This document shows positions 16,998 to 25,992 of a stretch of DNA of 64,000 bases, in pieces. Source of the DNA: Phyllobacterium myrsinacearum (GTDB lineage: Bacteria > Pseudomonadota > Alphaproteobacteria > Rhizobiales > Rhizobiaceae); assembly GCF_002980555.1 (NCBI RefSeq), contig NZ_PVBT01000004.1, positions 1 to 64,000 of the forward strand. The letters are read 5' to 3'. Positions within the stretch are counted from its first letter, which is position 1. Each line of letters opens with the position of its first letter. The translations under genes were made by a program, and so were the position numbers. The notes under the pieces are model-generated. The model was not told the origin of the DNA. It worked only from the letters and a program-made list of their open reading frames with translations, and searched no databases.

Positions 16998-18111
16998 GGA
17001 ACCTCTTCGGAGTGAATGCGGCAAGAGTTTCAGGCAGCCGTGCGTTTTGTGCCAGCGCGGGTCCCAGCGTCATGGCGTGGACGCCAGCGAGCGTGACGCC
17101 CGAATGGCAGCTCGTTACGAAGGCTGGGGGATCACAACTCGTCTGATCATAGATCGGGAAACCATCCGGGCTCATGACACGAAGCGCGGACCAGGTGCGC
17201 ACCACATTGAGGTGTCGCAGCCGCGGAAACATCTGGATCGCCCGGTCCGCCATGACCGAAAGTACACCTGTGCCGGTGACGTTTTCGAATCCGGCATCTT
17301 CTTTGCTGTCGCCGATCAGGACTCCGCCTTCATTCGTCTGGCGGATTGTGACCATCGGATTGTGCAGGAAGGGAACGGTTTTTTCCGTGACGATCAATTG
17401 CCCGCGGCTGGGTTTGACAGGAGCCTCAAGTCCCACCATCGGAGCCAATCTGGCATTGCCAAGACCGGCTGCCAGAACCAGCTTCGCTGTCCTGATCTCG
17501 CCCCAGCCGCCTTTAACCCGGAAGCCCTCTGGCGTCCGCTCGATGATCTCGACCGCATGGGTCGGCCGGTATTCGCTTCCCTTCATCGCTAAATAGCTAT
17601 GGAGTGCGCGCATGAGTAGCAGCGGGTTTGCATGCCCATCGAGAGGGCTAAAGACGGCACCGACGACTTTGTCTCCGATATGCGGCAGGCGTCTTTTCAC
17701 CTCGTCATGGTCAAGGATTTCGTACGGGAAGTGCGCGACATTCGGCTGACTGTGAAATTGCTGCAATTTTGTAAGCCGCGCATCCACCTCTTTCTGGGAG
17801 AGACAAAGAGTGAAACCTCCCGGCTGGCTATGCGCGATATCAATACCGGTCTCGCTGCGGAGAATCGCAGCAAGGTCATTCCATTCCTTGGCGGATCGCT
17901 GTGTCCAGGCAGCGTAAGCGGGCATTGCCAGGCCTTTCGATTGCACCCAGACCAGAGCGAAATTACCGCGCGAAGCCCGAAACGCGATATCTCCTTCATC
18001 AAGCAATATGACACTTTCGCCGCTTCGCGCGAGGCCAAATGCGATCGATGCACCTACTATACCACCACCAACAACGACGGTATCGGCCTCTGTCATCTTA
18101 TATCGTAACAC
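16981..18111 (-). CDS. FAD-dependent amino-acid oxidoreductase (DAO family, HcnC/opine oxidase B-like)
   Basis: A 376-residue DAO-family flavoenzyme. The dinucleotide motif VVVGGGIVGASIAFGLARSG starts near residue 12, and a GNFALVWVQSKG block near 51 resembles HcnC and OoxB. The C-terminal half has RTWSALRVMSPDGFPIYDQT near 308 and a TSCHSGVTLAGV end that closes the flavin site. The first codon is GTG; an ATG five codons later (18096) is an equally good start. With the two following subunits it forms an oxidase or dehydrogenase for an amino acid, imino acid or opine-like secondary amine at the membrane. It begins 112 bp after the amidase gene. Confidence 0.88.
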   Translation of the reverse strand: MLRYKMTEADTVVVGGGIVGASIAFGLARSGESVILLDEGDIAFRASRGNFALVWVQSKGLAMPAYAAWTQRSAKEWNDLAAILRSETGIDIAHSQPGGFTLCLSQKEVDARLTKLQQFHSQPNVAHFPYEILDHDEVKRRLPHIGDKVVGAVFSPLDGHANPLLLMRALHSYLAMKGSEYRPTHAVEIIERTPEGFRVKGGWGEIRTAKLVLAAGLGNARLAPMVGLEAPVKPSRGQLIVTEKTVPFLHNPMVTIRQTNEGGVLIGDSKEDAGFENVTGTGVLSVMADRAIQMFPRLRHLNVVRTWSALRVMSPDGFPIYDQTSCDPPAFVTSCHSGVTLAGVHAMTLGPALAQNARLPETLAAFTPKRFHVPAN

Positions 18112-18222
18112 GTCATTTCTTTCAGTTTTTTGTAACTGGTAAGCTCAACGGCTTTAACGAAAGGAATAGCCCTCGCGCCATGTACCTTCAATGAGCTCGC
18201 CGCATAAGTCTATTACTTGGGG

Positions 18223-19590
18223 TTATAGTTGAGCAGCAATCAGCGCTTCTTGAATAGCGATGCCGATTGAAAGGAGATCGCGGTCGCACTTGTTATGGCC
18301 GACGAGCATCAAGCCTACCGGCGCCGTACCTGGCAAATGAATTGGTATGGACAATGCAGGTCGGTCGAGAAAGTTCGCCAGATTGCAGTTGCGCAGAATG
18401 AGTGCGCTCATGGCCTCGAAGGCTTCGGGCGTCTGCACATCGGCAATGGGTGGTGCGACGACAGGACAGGTGGGCATGATGATCGCATCAAAGCGGTGTG
18501 TTTTCGTGCAAACCACTTCCGTAATTGTCTGTCTCTGTCGGAGAGCGTCGACGTAGTCGGATGCACTGACTGTTGCGCCCTTCCGAAGACGAGCCAGAAA
18601 GATCGGATCGATCAGTTCCGGACTTTTGGCGACCAGATTCCGGTGAATAGCGAAAGCTTCGGCAGGAGAAATGCCTCCTCTGGCATTAATATTACGAATT
18701 TCCGCAATCTCGGGCAGAGAGAAGTGGGAGAGGCGAACACCTTGCTCAGACAGTTGTGACAATGCCACAGAGTATGCCCTCGCGACTTCGAGGGCCAGAT
18801 CTTCCAAAGGTTCTCCCTCAACGATGCCAATATGAAGGCCTTTGACTGATTTACTACGCGGGTATGAAATCGGTATTCTATCGTCACCGGACATGGCGGC
18901 ATTGAGGATGGCGCAACAGGAGACCGATTTCGCGATTGGGCCGACAGTATCCAACGAGTAGGATCTTGGAAAAACGCCTTCGAGCAGAGCAGGCGAAAAC
19001 GTGGGTTTGAAACCGGAAATGCCGCAAAGAGCAGCGGGCGCCCGAATAGATCCGCCTGTGTCTGTGGCAAGCGAACCTGCACACATCCCATCAGCAACGG
19101 CGACAGCAGATCCTGACGAAGAGCCGCCCGGAATCCGTCCCGCGTGCCGGTCATAGGGGTTGCTGGGCGTGCCGTAATTACGATTCAGGCCGATGCCTGA
19201 AAAAGCGAACTCCGACATGGTGGTCCGGCCAATAAGAATGGCACCTGCGGCGCGTAGTCGCCTGACAGGTTCTGCGTCGAACTTAGCCGTCGGCTCGTGA
19301 TGACGTGCTACAGACCCGGCTCGCGTGATTTCACCGGCCACATCGAAAGCATCTTTGATCGAGATTGGAATACCGCAGAGCAGTAGCCGCTCGTCGCGCC
19401 ATACAGCATGGCGGTCGATATGATCGGCAAGATCACGAGCGCGATCGTGCCACACAGTCATGAAAGTCCGACTACCCTCGCCACGAGGGTCATCGATCCG
19501 CTCCAGGGCTTCTTCGACAAGTTGTCGGGCGGTTACAGCTCCAGCGCGCAGATTGTCTGAGAGTTCCGCAATTGTCTTGTTGTGCAACAC
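18223..19590 (-). CDS. Amidase-signature enzyme
   Basis: A 455-residue member of the amidase-signature family. The Ser-cisSer-Lys triad is visible: Lys in GIPISIKDAFD near residue 79, the glycine-serine core IPGGSSSGSAVAVADG at 153-168, and the nucleophile in TDTGGSIRAPAALCG near 181. Length matches GatA-like and aliphatic amidases, but there is no gatB or gatC here. It begins with a GTG 13 bp after the ABC ATPase gene. It therefore probably hydrolyses an amide or N-acyl bond in whatever the Ehu-type transporter brings in. No signal peptide, so the reaction is cytoplasmic. Confidence 0.88.
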   Translation of the reverse strand: MLHNKTIAELSDNLRAGAVTARQLVEEALERIDDPRGEGSRTFMTVWHDRARDLADHIDRHAVWRDERLLLCGIPISIKDAFDVAGEITRAGSVARHHEPTAKFDAEPVRRLRAAGAILIGRTTMSEFAFSGIGLNRNYGTPSNPYDRHAGRIPGGSSSGSAVAVADGMCAGSLATDTGGSIRAPAALCGISGFKPTFSPALLEGVFPRSYSLDTVGPIAKSVSCCAILNAAMSGDDRIPISYPRSKSVKGLHIGIVEGEPLEDLALEVARAYSVALSQLSEQGVRLSHFSLPEIAEIRNINARGGISPAEAFAIHRNLVAKSPELIDPIFLARLRKGATVSASDYVDALRQRQTITEVVCTKTHRFDAIIMPTCPVVAPPIADVQTPEAFEAMSALILRNCNLANFLDRPALSIPIHLPGTAPVGLMLVGHNKCDRDLLSIGIAIQEALIAAQL

Positions 19591-19603
19591 GATGGGCTGC
19601 TCA

Positions 19604-20350
19604 CTATAGTATTTGCGAAAGGAACAGCTTCGAGCGTGGATGTTGCGGGGTGGAGAAAAATGCCTCAGGTGCGTTTGTCTCTACAATCTGGCCAGCATCC
19701 ATAAAAATAACCCTGTCAGCGACTTCACGCGCAAAGCCCATCTCATGGGTGACACACAGCATTGTCATTCCGTCGCTCGCGAGCGACACCATTGTGTCAA
19801 GCACTTCCTTGACCATTTCCGGATCAAGGGCCGAGGTCGGTTCGTCGAAAAGCATGATTTTGGGGTTCATGCACAAACTCCGCGCAATAGCGACCCGCTG
19901 CTGCTGTCCGCCTGAAAGTTGACCCGGATATTTATGTGCCTGTTCAGGTATCTTGACCCGCTGGAGATAATCCATCGCGACTTCCTCCGCATCACGACGG
20001 GACATTTTCCGTACCCAGATGGGGGCGAGTGTGCAGTTTTGCAAAATGGTCAGGTGCGGAAAGAGATTAAAGTGCTGAAACACCATGCCGACATCCCGGC
20101 GTACTTCATCGACTTTTTTCAGGTCATTCGTCAGCTCTGTATCACCAACGACGATTTTTCCGCGCTGGTGTCCCTCAAGGCGATTGATGCAACGGATCAT
20201 TGTTGACTTTCCTGAGCCTGATGGTCCGCAGATGACGATCTTTTCACCTCTTTTGACGGTCAAATTTATATCCGTCAGAACCTGAAACTTTCCGTACCAT
20301 TTGCTGACATTGGAAAGTGCAACAGCGATGGGTGGCAATGCAGATTGCAT
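19604..20350 (-). CDS. Ehu/polar amino-acid ABC transporter, ATP-binding protein
   Basis: A 248-residue ATPase with Walker [10 protein letters not shown] near residue 42, Q-loop FQHFNLFPH, signature LSGGQQQR near 146, Walker [14 protein letters not shown] and switch VTHEMGF. It resembles the ATPase at 10164 but is clearly a separate gene; the two differ throughout their N-terminal and helical regions. AAGGA stands before the ATG. It follows the permeases at 20380-21691 and would drive the transporter headed by the binding protein at 21688. Confidence 0.92.
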   Translation of the reverse strand: MQSALPPIAVALSNVSKWYGKFQVLTDINLTVKRGEKIVICGPSGSGKSTMIRCINRLEGHQRGKIVVGDTELTNDLKKVDEVRRDVGMVFQHFNLFPHLTILQNCTLAPIWVRKMSRRDAEEVAMDYLQRVKIPEQAHKYPGQLSGGQQQRVAIARSLCMNPKIMLFDEPTSALDPEMVKEVLDTMVSLASDGMTMLCVTHEMGFAREVADRVIFMDAGQIVETNAPEAFFSTPQHPRSKLFLSQIL

Positions 20351-20379
20351 GGTTTTGATCCTTGGAATTTGAGTATGGC

Positions 20380-21042
20380 TCAGCCCGCTTTAGGAGAGAG
20401 ACGCAAACGCGACTCGATAACCTTGACAAGCCCTGAGAAACAAAGCGCCAGTGTGAGAAAGATTATGCCGACCACCGTCATAGGCTCGGTGTAGCGGAAG
20501 GTCTCAGAAGCAATTTCAAGTGCGACCGACAACATTTCTGGTACCGCGATAATTGCGAGGTAAGGTGTCGCTTTAAGCAGGGACACAAAGTAGTTTCCCA
20601 TCGGAGCGGCGACGTTACGAAGCATCTGAGGCGCTATCACGAACATAATGAGCTGCAATCGCGATAAACCGAGAGCCTTTGCTGCTTCGAACTGGCCTGC
20701 GGGGATTGAATCAATTCCCCCTTTGAATACCTCGGCGAGATAGCCGCTGTAATAGAGGCTCAAGGCAAGAACACCGACCACGAGTCCAGGCAATGTGAGA
20801 CCATATTCTGGTAAGACAAAGTAAAAAAAGTAGATTTGCACCAGCAGTGGTGTCGATCTTATGAAGTCAATCAGGAATCGCATTGTATAGCGACCAGGCT
20901 TGCTCGATCGCCGTACAATTTCCCAAAGAAAGCCAAGGGCCGCGGCGCCCATACATCCAATTATAGTGGCAAATAACGTAGTCGTTATGGTGCTGAGAAT
21001 ACGTGGTAGGATCGACAATGCGAACTCAGGATCAAAGGTCAT
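20380..21042 (-). CDS. Amino-acid ABC transporter, permease (EhuD-like)
   Basis: A 220-residue permease with about five helices, including [20 protein letters not shown] and the coupling loop [18 protein letters not shown]. The ATG chosen has GTGAGG eight bases upstream. A GTG six codons earlier would give a longer overlap with the preceding permease gene and is less likely. It overlaps that gene by 11 bases. With its partner it forms the membrane channel of the first transporter. Confidence 0.88.
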   Translation of the reverse strand: MTFDPEFALSILPRILSTITTTLFATIIGCMGAAALGFLWEIVRRSSKPGRYTMRFLIDFIRSTPLLVQIYFFYFVLPEYGLTLPGLVVGVLALSLYYSGYLAEVFKGGIDSIPAGQFEAAKALGLSRLQLIMFVIAPQMLRNVAAPMGNYFVSLLKATPYLAIIAVPEMLSVALEIASETFRYTEPMTVVGIIFLTLALCFSGLVKVIESRLRLSPKAG

Positions 21043-21691
21043 GGGAAACCTCACGTCCACGGCTCACCCGACGCTCAATCATCCGTCCGACGATTGTCGC
21101 TGGATAACACATCAAAAAGTATACGATCAGAAGAGCCGTGTAGATCTTGGCGGGGGCGTAGTGAATTTGAGACAGAGCTTTGGCAAGAAAGGTCATATCG
21201 GCCAGGGTAACCAAAGATACCAGCGACGTTCCTTTTACGAGCTGGATGAACTGGTTGATGAAAGTCGGCGTCATCGCCGCCAATGCCTGTGGTAGTTCAA
21301 TCAGATATAAAATACGGAGGCGACGAAAGCCGAGAGCATAACCTGCTTCAACCTGTCCCGGATCGAGCGCCTGGAGGGCGGCACGAACGGCCTGACTGCC
21401 ATAGCCGCCAATGTTCAGACCCAACACCATAGCTCCCACAGTCATGGCTGACAGATTGATGCCAAGACCAGGCAGGGAGAAGTAGAAGCCGTAGATCAAG
21501 ATAATTACCGGGGAACTTCGCCAAAACTCAATGATGGACGTTACGATCAGCCGAGGAATGCCATTGGTGAAATGCTGCGCCACACCAAATACAAAAGCGA
21601 ATGGAACCGCATAAAGCATACCGTACAACGTCACCTTCATGGTGACGTTGATGCCGACAAGAATACTGGCCATAATATCGAACAAACTCAT
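21032..21691 (-). CDS. Amino-acid ABC transporter, permease (EhuC-like)
   Basis: A 219-residue HisMQ-type permease beginning MSLFDIMASILVGINVTMKV. The third helix region reads IEFWRSSPVIILIYGFYFSL, and the coupling loop is ALGFRRLRILYLIELPQA. The chosen ATG overlaps the stop of the binding-protein gene as ATGA, the usual sign of coupled translation. An upstream alternative start lies eight codons inside that gene. Confidence 0.88.
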   Translation of the reverse strand: MSLFDIMASILVGINVTMKVTLYGMLYAVPFAFVFGVAQHFTNGIPRLIVTSIIEFWRSSPVIILIYGFYFSLPGLGINLSAMTVGAMVLGLNIGGYGSQAVRAALQALDPGQVEAGYALGFRRLRILYLIELPQALAAMTPTFINQFIQLVKGTSLVSLVTLADMTFLAKALSQIHYAPAKIYTALLIVYFLMCYPATIVGRMIERRVSRGREVSHDL

Positions 21692-22575
21692 TTTGGCTGT
21701 TCCGGTTCTGAACAAAGCCGATCGGCAGTCTTGTTAGGAGGAAGGTTGTCTTCTGTGAAGCCAGTGGCGAGGATGATCTTCTCCAGTTCGCCGCTCTCCT
21801 TGAGCTTCCTGAGTTGCTCATTGTATAGATCCCGCAGATCGATATCGTCCGGACGGAATGCAATTCCCGTAACCAACGCAACATCGTTGCCTTCCGCGTC
21901 TTTCAAAGGAACAAACGGCTTGGCTTTCTCGATCCCCTTCACGTTTGGATCGGACATGGTTGCGATAATCGTGGCCGCCGACATGATGACGGCATCGACA
22001 CGCTTAGCAACGAGTGCAGACACCATTGACTCAACGTCTTGGAACTGTTGGATCTGGGATGTTGGCACACCTGCCTGAATAGCATGTGCCGCATTGGCTG
22101 ACCCCCTCGCGCCAGCTAGCCTGATATCCGGATTGTTCTTGATATCCTCAAAGCCATGGATCTTCAACGGATTGCCGGCTGCAACAAGCAACCCATCCCC
22201 ACTAGTGAGATCTGGCTCGCTGAAGATAACAGACTTACAGCGCGCTGGCGTAATGGCAACGCCTGCCGCCGTCATATCAAAACGACCGGCCAACAGGCCG
22301 GGGATCATCGTATTAAATTCGCCGATCACAAACTTTACATCAGTTACGCCGAGGGGCGCCAGGGCCGCCCGAATGATCGAGGGCTGCAGACCTAAAACGT
22401 TGCCTGCTTGGTCGCGATAGCCCCATGGAACGCGATTGTGAATGCCGATGGTCACGCTCTTCTGCGACAAGATGCGTTCCTTGGTCGTTTCCGCCTGCGC
22501 GGAAGAGCAAGCAAGGCCGACCGTGATCGCAAACGTGAAAGCAGATGCGCCAAGTGTTGGATAAAGTCGTGTCAT
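21688..22575 (-). CDS. Ehu-type periplasmic solute-binding protein
   Basis: A 295-residue family 3 binding protein with a signal peptide ending near SSAQAET. Several blocks resemble EhuB, the ectoine/hydroxyectoine receptor of Sinorhizobium: GLQPSIIRAALAPLGV, FNTMIPGLLAGRFDMTAAG, ITPARCKSVIFSEPD, GLLVAAGNP and a closing DRLC. The mature protein begins with VTIGIHNRVPWGYRDQAG, where the aromatic and charged ligand residues sit. Family membership is firm. Ectoine as the ligand is only one option, because no ectoine-degradation genes are nearby. An AGGGG site precedes the ATG. First gene of the long leftward series. Confidence 0.88.
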   Translation of the reverse strand: MTRLYPTLGASAFTFAITVGLACSSAQAETTKERILSQKSVTIGIHNRVPWGYRDQAGNVLGLQPSIIRAALAPLGVTDVKFVIGEFNTMIPGLLAGRFDMTAAGVAITPARCKSVIFSEPDLTSGDGLLVAAGNPLKIHGFEDIKNNPDIRLAGARGSANAAHAIQAGVPTSQIQQFQDVESMVSALVAKRVDAVIMSAATIIATMSDPNVKGIEKAKPFVPLKDAEGNDVALVTGIAFRPDDIDLRDLYNEQLRKLKESGELEKIILATGFTEDNLPPNKTADRLCSEPEQPK

Positions 22576-22643
22576 GATGATCCCCTGACATATTTTTGCT
22601 TAGAGACCGCGGTGTTGCGAGAACATCCTTGGTCTGGCAAAGG

Positions 22644-22671
22644 ATCATAATATGCGAACCTGCGAGGGCAA
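22644..22671 (-). promoter_or_regulatory. Candidate promoter of the leftward cluster
   Basis: Reading leftward, a -35 element TTGCCC (22666-22671) is separated by 16 bases from a -10 element TATGAT (22644-22649). Transcription would start near 22637, about 60 bases before the binding-protein ATG. The dyad at 22691-22709 would then be centred near -63, the classic position for LysR-type activation. Confidence 0.4.
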
Positions 22672-22690
22672 TTGACCGCGAGACAATGCT

Positions 22691-22709
22691 CTATAATCTG
22701 CGGTTATAG
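22691..22709. promoter_or_regulatory. LysR-type binding box CTATAA-N7-TTATAG
   Basis: Perfect six-base arms around seven bases contain the T-N11-A pattern as ATAA-N7-TTAT, the standard core of LysR sites. The box lies between the end of the LysR gene and the binding-protein gene. The CCTATAAC half recurs in front of the lyase operon at 23695, so the LysR protein encoded between them may control both directions. Confidence 0.45.
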
Positions 22710-22723
22710 GCAGGGAGGGGCTA

Positions 22724-23641
22724 TCAGATGAGATCGCGTTGGCTTTTTGCCCCTGTCGGCGGCAAGCTTCGTGCCTGCATCAGAGCAGCAGCCATGGCGT
22801 TCACGATACGTGATCTTTGCACGTCGGGCCTAAAGAGAAGGTGGCTCTTGAAATGAACATCAGGTGTGAATGGCCTAACTTCCAAGCCACGCTCGGAATA
22901 TCCCTCGGCAGCAATCGGATTTGCTATGCCGACGCCGATACCTTCCAGAGCTAACGCACAGACGGTTGACGAGTTTGGGGTCTCAACGACAATCGACGGT
23001 ACAGCTTCATGCTTTCTGAAAATGAGATCCAGCTCAGTGCGCGCACGATCGCCCGGTGCCAGAGCAATGAAAGGTTCGCGATGGAGAAACTCGGGTCTGA
23101 TTGCCTTTTGAGAGGTCAACGGATGGTTGTGGGGGAGAACACAAACAGCTTTGAAACTGGCAAATCGTTGGTGATCGACACCAGTAAGATCGATTTCGTC
23201 TGCAGCCAAACCAATATCGAATTGGCCCTTCGCGACAAACTCTTTCACATTCGGAGAGGAATCTACGTGGAGCGTGACGCCAACGCCCTTATGTTCTTCC
23301 TGAAACAATTTGATTGCCCGCGGTATCAGAGTCGATCCCATCGCGGCCAGACTTGCAATACGAATATGTCCGGACCCGAGATCGCGGATTGTAAGTGAGG
23401 ACGCTTTAAGGCGATCCATTGCCAGGAACGCATTCGCTACTTCTTCAGAAAAGAGCTGTCCCTCTGGCGTAATCACCAGCCGACCGCGGACCCGATTGAA
23501 CAGCGGAAATCCGAGCGAAGCTTCGAGATCGGTAATTGAACGGCTAATCGCTGGCTGTGATATATCCAGCAACTCAGAGGCTCGCGAAGCCGAGCCACCG
23601 CTAATTACCGCTCGGAAAATCTCCAATTGACGAAAGTTCAC
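22724..23641 (-). CDS. LysR-family transcriptional regulator
   Basis: A 305-residue LysR regulator starting at GTG (NFRQLEIFRAVISGGSASRA). The recognition helix is LLDISQPAISRSITDLEASL at residues 24-43, and the effector domain spans about 90-295. An SDLTGVDHQRF-like effector loop and GIGVGIANPIAAEGY support the usual fold. It lies between the leftward transporter/flavoenzyme operon and the rightward lyase operon. A shared CCTATAAC motif occurs on both sides. It is the leading candidate for pathway-specific control. Confidence 0.92.
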   Translation of the reverse strand: MNFRQLEIFRAVISGGSASRASELLDISQPAISRSITDLEASLGFPLFNRVRGRLVITPEGQLFSEEVANAFLAMDRLKASSLTIRDLGSGHIRIASLAAMGSTLIPRAIKLFQEEHKGVGVTLHVDSSPNVKEFVAKGQFDIGLAADEIDLTGVDHQRFASFKAVCVLPHNHPLTSQKAIRPEFLHREPFIALAPGDRARTELDLIFRKHEAVPSIVVETPNSSTVCALALEGIGVGIANPIAAEGYSERGLEVRPFTPDVHFKSHLLFRPDVQRSRIVNAMAAALMQARSLPPTGAKSQRDLI

Positions 23642-23694
23642 AAGCCTTCTGCTCCCCTTTTTTAGCGCAGCATTAGCAAGATTTTATGCATCCA

Positions 23695-23708
23695 CCTATA
23701 ACAAGATT
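23695..23708. promoter_or_regulatory. Second copy of the CCTATAAC motif
   Basis: CCTATAAC followed by AAGATT lies 79 bp before the lyase ATG. The box at 22691, read leftward, is CCTATAAC followed by CGCAGATT. The match in sequence and the placement upstream of the divergent operon suggest the same regulator binds both. The second dyad arm is degenerate here. Confidence 0.3.
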
Positions 23709-23786
23709 GCATGGAGCTAGAACCCGTAGTCAATTGAGTTCAGTTCGCATCGGCGTTTTCTGTGGGGAGAGAAAGGTACCCTGCCG

Positions 23787-24986
23787 ATGTACGACCAGAC
23801 CAAGTGCGTTCACCATCCAATAGTTTCCCTAGAAGGCTATGTAAGCATCGGCGTAGCGACTTATCGCGCCTCGACCATTGTCTTTGACGACGTCCAATCC
23901 TATGCGGATCGCCATACACGTGGACCGACCGGCTACAGTTACGGTCTTTACGGCACTCCGACGAGCCGCACGCTCGAGGCGCAACTCACACAGTTGCATG
24001 GCGGTGTGGGGACGGTCCTCTTACCTTCGGGGCAAGCTGCCATAACGAGCATTATGCTCTCGGTCCTTCGTCCTGGTGATCGTGTTCTGATACCGAGTAG
24101 CGTTTACCCGCCGGTGATGACGCACTGTGCGACTTACCTTAGAGAATTTGGCATCGACCATACAATATATGATCCGCTTTGCGGTTCTGGAATAGAACAG
24201 CTGATTGATTCTCGGACCAAGCTTGTCTGGGTAGAAAGCCCGGGATCGACAAGCCTTGAAGTACAAGACCTTCCAGCCATCGCGGATGCGTCTCATCGTG
24301 CGGGCGCTCTTGTTGGCTGCGACAACACATGGGCTTCGCCTCTGTTATGCAAGCCACTTACTCTCGGTGCTGATTTCGTGGTGGAGGCCTTGACCAAATA
24401 TGCCGGCGGTCACTCAGATGTGCTTCTGGGCTCGGTCACCGTACGCGACGAACCAAATGACACAAAGCTTCGCGACTGGTTACGCACGATGGGCATCGGC
24501 GTCTCTCCTGATGATTGTACGCTTGTTTTGCGTGGGTTAGAGACAATGGGCGTACGGCTTGCGCATGTGGGGCGCGTAGCAGCCGATATCGCTCGCAAAC
24601 TTGGTCGATCCACTGCCGTGCAGCGGGTGCTTCATCCTGCTTTGCCGGAACATCCTGGCAACGCAAGCTTTGTCAGGGATTTCACAGGAGCAAGTGGACT
24701 GTTCAGCGTTGAACTGAAGCAGCAGGCCGTTCCGTTACTCCCTATGGCGCTCGAGGGGCTGAAGTATTTTAAAATCGGCGCTTCCTGGGGCGGAACCCAT
24801 AGCCTGCTGGCGCCGATTACACTCGCAGCAACGCAAAGTACGCGTTCTCGGTGCAAGAGCCGCACCTATCTCAGGATCAGTATCGGTCTTGAGGACCCTG
24901 ATGACATCTGGGACGACCTGAATACGATTTTCTACCGGCTCGAGCGTCAGCTGCAAAACATCTCGCTCCCAAATAAAGACTATTGA
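23787..24986 (+). CDS. Cystathionine beta-lyase-like PLP enzyme (C-S or C-N lyase)
   Basis: A 399-residue Cys/Met-metabolism PLP-dependent enzyme. Landmarks are YSYGLYGTPTSRTLEAQL near residue 50, LPSGQAAITS near 80, WVESPGS and CDNTWASPLL near 180, and the PLP lysine in EALTKYAGGHSD near 205. The active-site arginine lies in RTYLRISIGLED at the end. Length equals MetC. Enzymes of this subgroup break the bond to the beta-carbon of cystathionine, S-substituted cysteines or, in mimosinase, a ring nitrogen. They release pyruvate through an enamine/imine. The RidA gene directly downstream supports that chemistry. It is probably a dedicated catabolic enzyme rather than housekeeping MetC. Confidence 0.88.
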   Translation: MYDQTKCVHHPIVSLEGYVSIGVATYRASTIVFDDVQSYADRHTRGPTGYSYGLYGTPTSRTLEAQLTQLHGGVGTVLLPSGQAAITSIMLSVLRPGDRVLIPSSVYPPVMTHCATYLREFGIDHTIYDPLCGSGIEQLIDSRTKLVWVESPGSTSLEVQDLPAIADASHRAGALVGCDNTWASPLLCKPLTLGADFVVEALTKYAGGHSDVLLGSVTVRDEPNDTKLRDWLRTMGIGVSPDDCTLVLRGLETMGVRLAHVGRVAADIARKLGRSTAVQRVLHPALPEHPGNASFVRDFTGASGLFSVELKQQAVPLLPMALEGLKYFKIGASWGGTHSLLAPITLAATQSTRSRCKSRTYLRISIGLEDPDDIWDDLNTIFYRLERQLQNISLPNKDY

Positions 24987-24999
24987 AAGGAAACAAGAC

Positions 25000-25350
25000 A
25001 TGACTGTCAAGCGACACGTCCAGACACCCATCATGCACCGCGTTGTCGAGGCTGCCGGCCTGATTTTCATCGGCGGTACAACTGCGGATGATAAAAGTGC
25101 GGGTATCGAGGGGCAAACCAACCAGATTCTGTCAAAACTGGAGAAGCTTTTGCAGCAGGGAGGGAGCGACAAGAATCACGTTGTCCAGGCAACGATCTAT
25201 CTCTCCGACCTGTCTCTCAAAGCGGAAATGAATGAGGTCTGGACCCGTTGGTTCGCGGCCGACAGTCTCCCTGCGCGCGCTGCCGTTGGAGTAGCAGAAC
25301 TTGCAAAAGGCACCCTGGTCGAAATTACCTTTATCGCTGCGAAAGTCTGA
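25000..25350 (+). CDS. ridA: RidA-family enamine/imine deaminase
   Basis: A 116-residue RidA/YjgF-fold protein. The conserved AGLIFIGGTTADD near residue 20, VVQATIYLSDLS near 62 and the LPARAAVGVAEL segment with the catalytic arginine near 92 are all present, followed by a VEITFIAAKV end. RidA proteins form trimers and hydrolyse reactive 2-aminoacrylate or related imines left by PLP lyases. The gene begins 13 bp after the lyase stop with a good AAAGGAAAC site. This is strong contextual support for a beta-elimination pathway. I am confident of the family; whether it is the RidA subgroup proper or a relative is less certain. Confidence 0.88.
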   Translation: MTVKRHVQTPIMHRVVEAAGLIFIGGTTADDKSAGIEGQTNQILSKLEKLLQQGGSDKNHVVQATIYLSDLSLKAEMNEVWTRWFAADSLPARAAVGVAELAKGTLVEITFIAAKV

Positions 25351-25420
25351 TCGAGACGCACCCAGCACCATCTGCAAACTGGTGATTTGCCGCGAATACG
25401 CATGTAAAGGAAGATACACT

Positions 25421-25978
25421 ATGCTCGGAATCGGCGACAGGCTGCCTGAATTCGAAGTGACCGGGGTAAAACCCGGTTTCCAAACCATCGAAGAGAACGG
25501 AGTGAGCGCATTTGAGGCGCTGACGCGCGACAGCTTTCCTGGAAAATGGAAGGTGATCTTTTTCTACCCGAAAGATTTCACATTCGTATGCCCGACCGAG
25601 ATTTCAGAATTTGCGCGGCTGGCAGAAGAGTTTGCCGAACGGGACGCCGTTGTCCTTGGCGGTTCGACGGACAACGAATTCTGTAAACTTGCTTGGCGAC
25701 GGGACCATCCTGACCTGCAGCGGTTGGCGATCTGGTCGTTTGCCGACACAAATGGGAGTCTTGTGGACGGACTGGGGGTGCGTGCTCCGGAAGGCGTCGC
25801 ATATCGCTATACGTTCATCGTTGATCCAGAAGATGCGATTCAACACGTCTATGCGACCAACCTGAATGTCGGTCGCAATCCCGGTGATACACTGCGGGTT
25901 CTGGATGCCCTTCAGACCGACGAACTTTGCCCCTGCAATCGTCAGCCTGGTGGCGCGACCATCAGCGTTGCAGTGTAG
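25421..25978 (+). CDS. ahpC: Alkyl hydroperoxide reductase C-type peroxiredoxin
   Basis: A 185-residue AhpC peroxiredoxin. The peroxidatic cysteine is in DFTFVCPTEIS near residue 59. The resolving cysteines are in TDELCPCN near the C-terminus, an arrangement like the three-cysteine mycobacterial AhpC. RDHPDLQRLAIWSFADT and YRYTFIVDPED are family blocks. The ATG follows an AAGGAAG site; an upstream in-frame extension overlapping ridA is not protein-like. It would reduce peroxides, with AhpD encoded 14 bp downstream as its reductant. Confidence 0.92.
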   Translation: MLGIGDRLPEFEVTGVKPGFQTIEENGVSAFEALTRDSFPGKWKVIFFYPKDFTFVCPTEISEFARLAEEFAERDAVVLGGSTDNEFCKLAWRRDHPDLQRLAIWSFADTNGSLVDGLGVRAPEGVAYRYTFIVDPEDAIQHVYATNLNVGRNPGDTLRVLDALQTDELCPCNRQPGGATISVAV

Positions 25979-25992
25979 GCAGGAAGTAACGG

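Noticed and set aside
18612-19154. 180-codon leftward frame inside the amidase gene
   Set aside because: Same-strand shadow of the amidase; the amidase frame contains all catalytic motifs.
21688-22575. Assignment of the binding protein specifically to ectoine
   Set aside because: Family blocks match EhuB, but none of the ectoine-degradation genes are present and the neighbouring enzymes suggest another compound.
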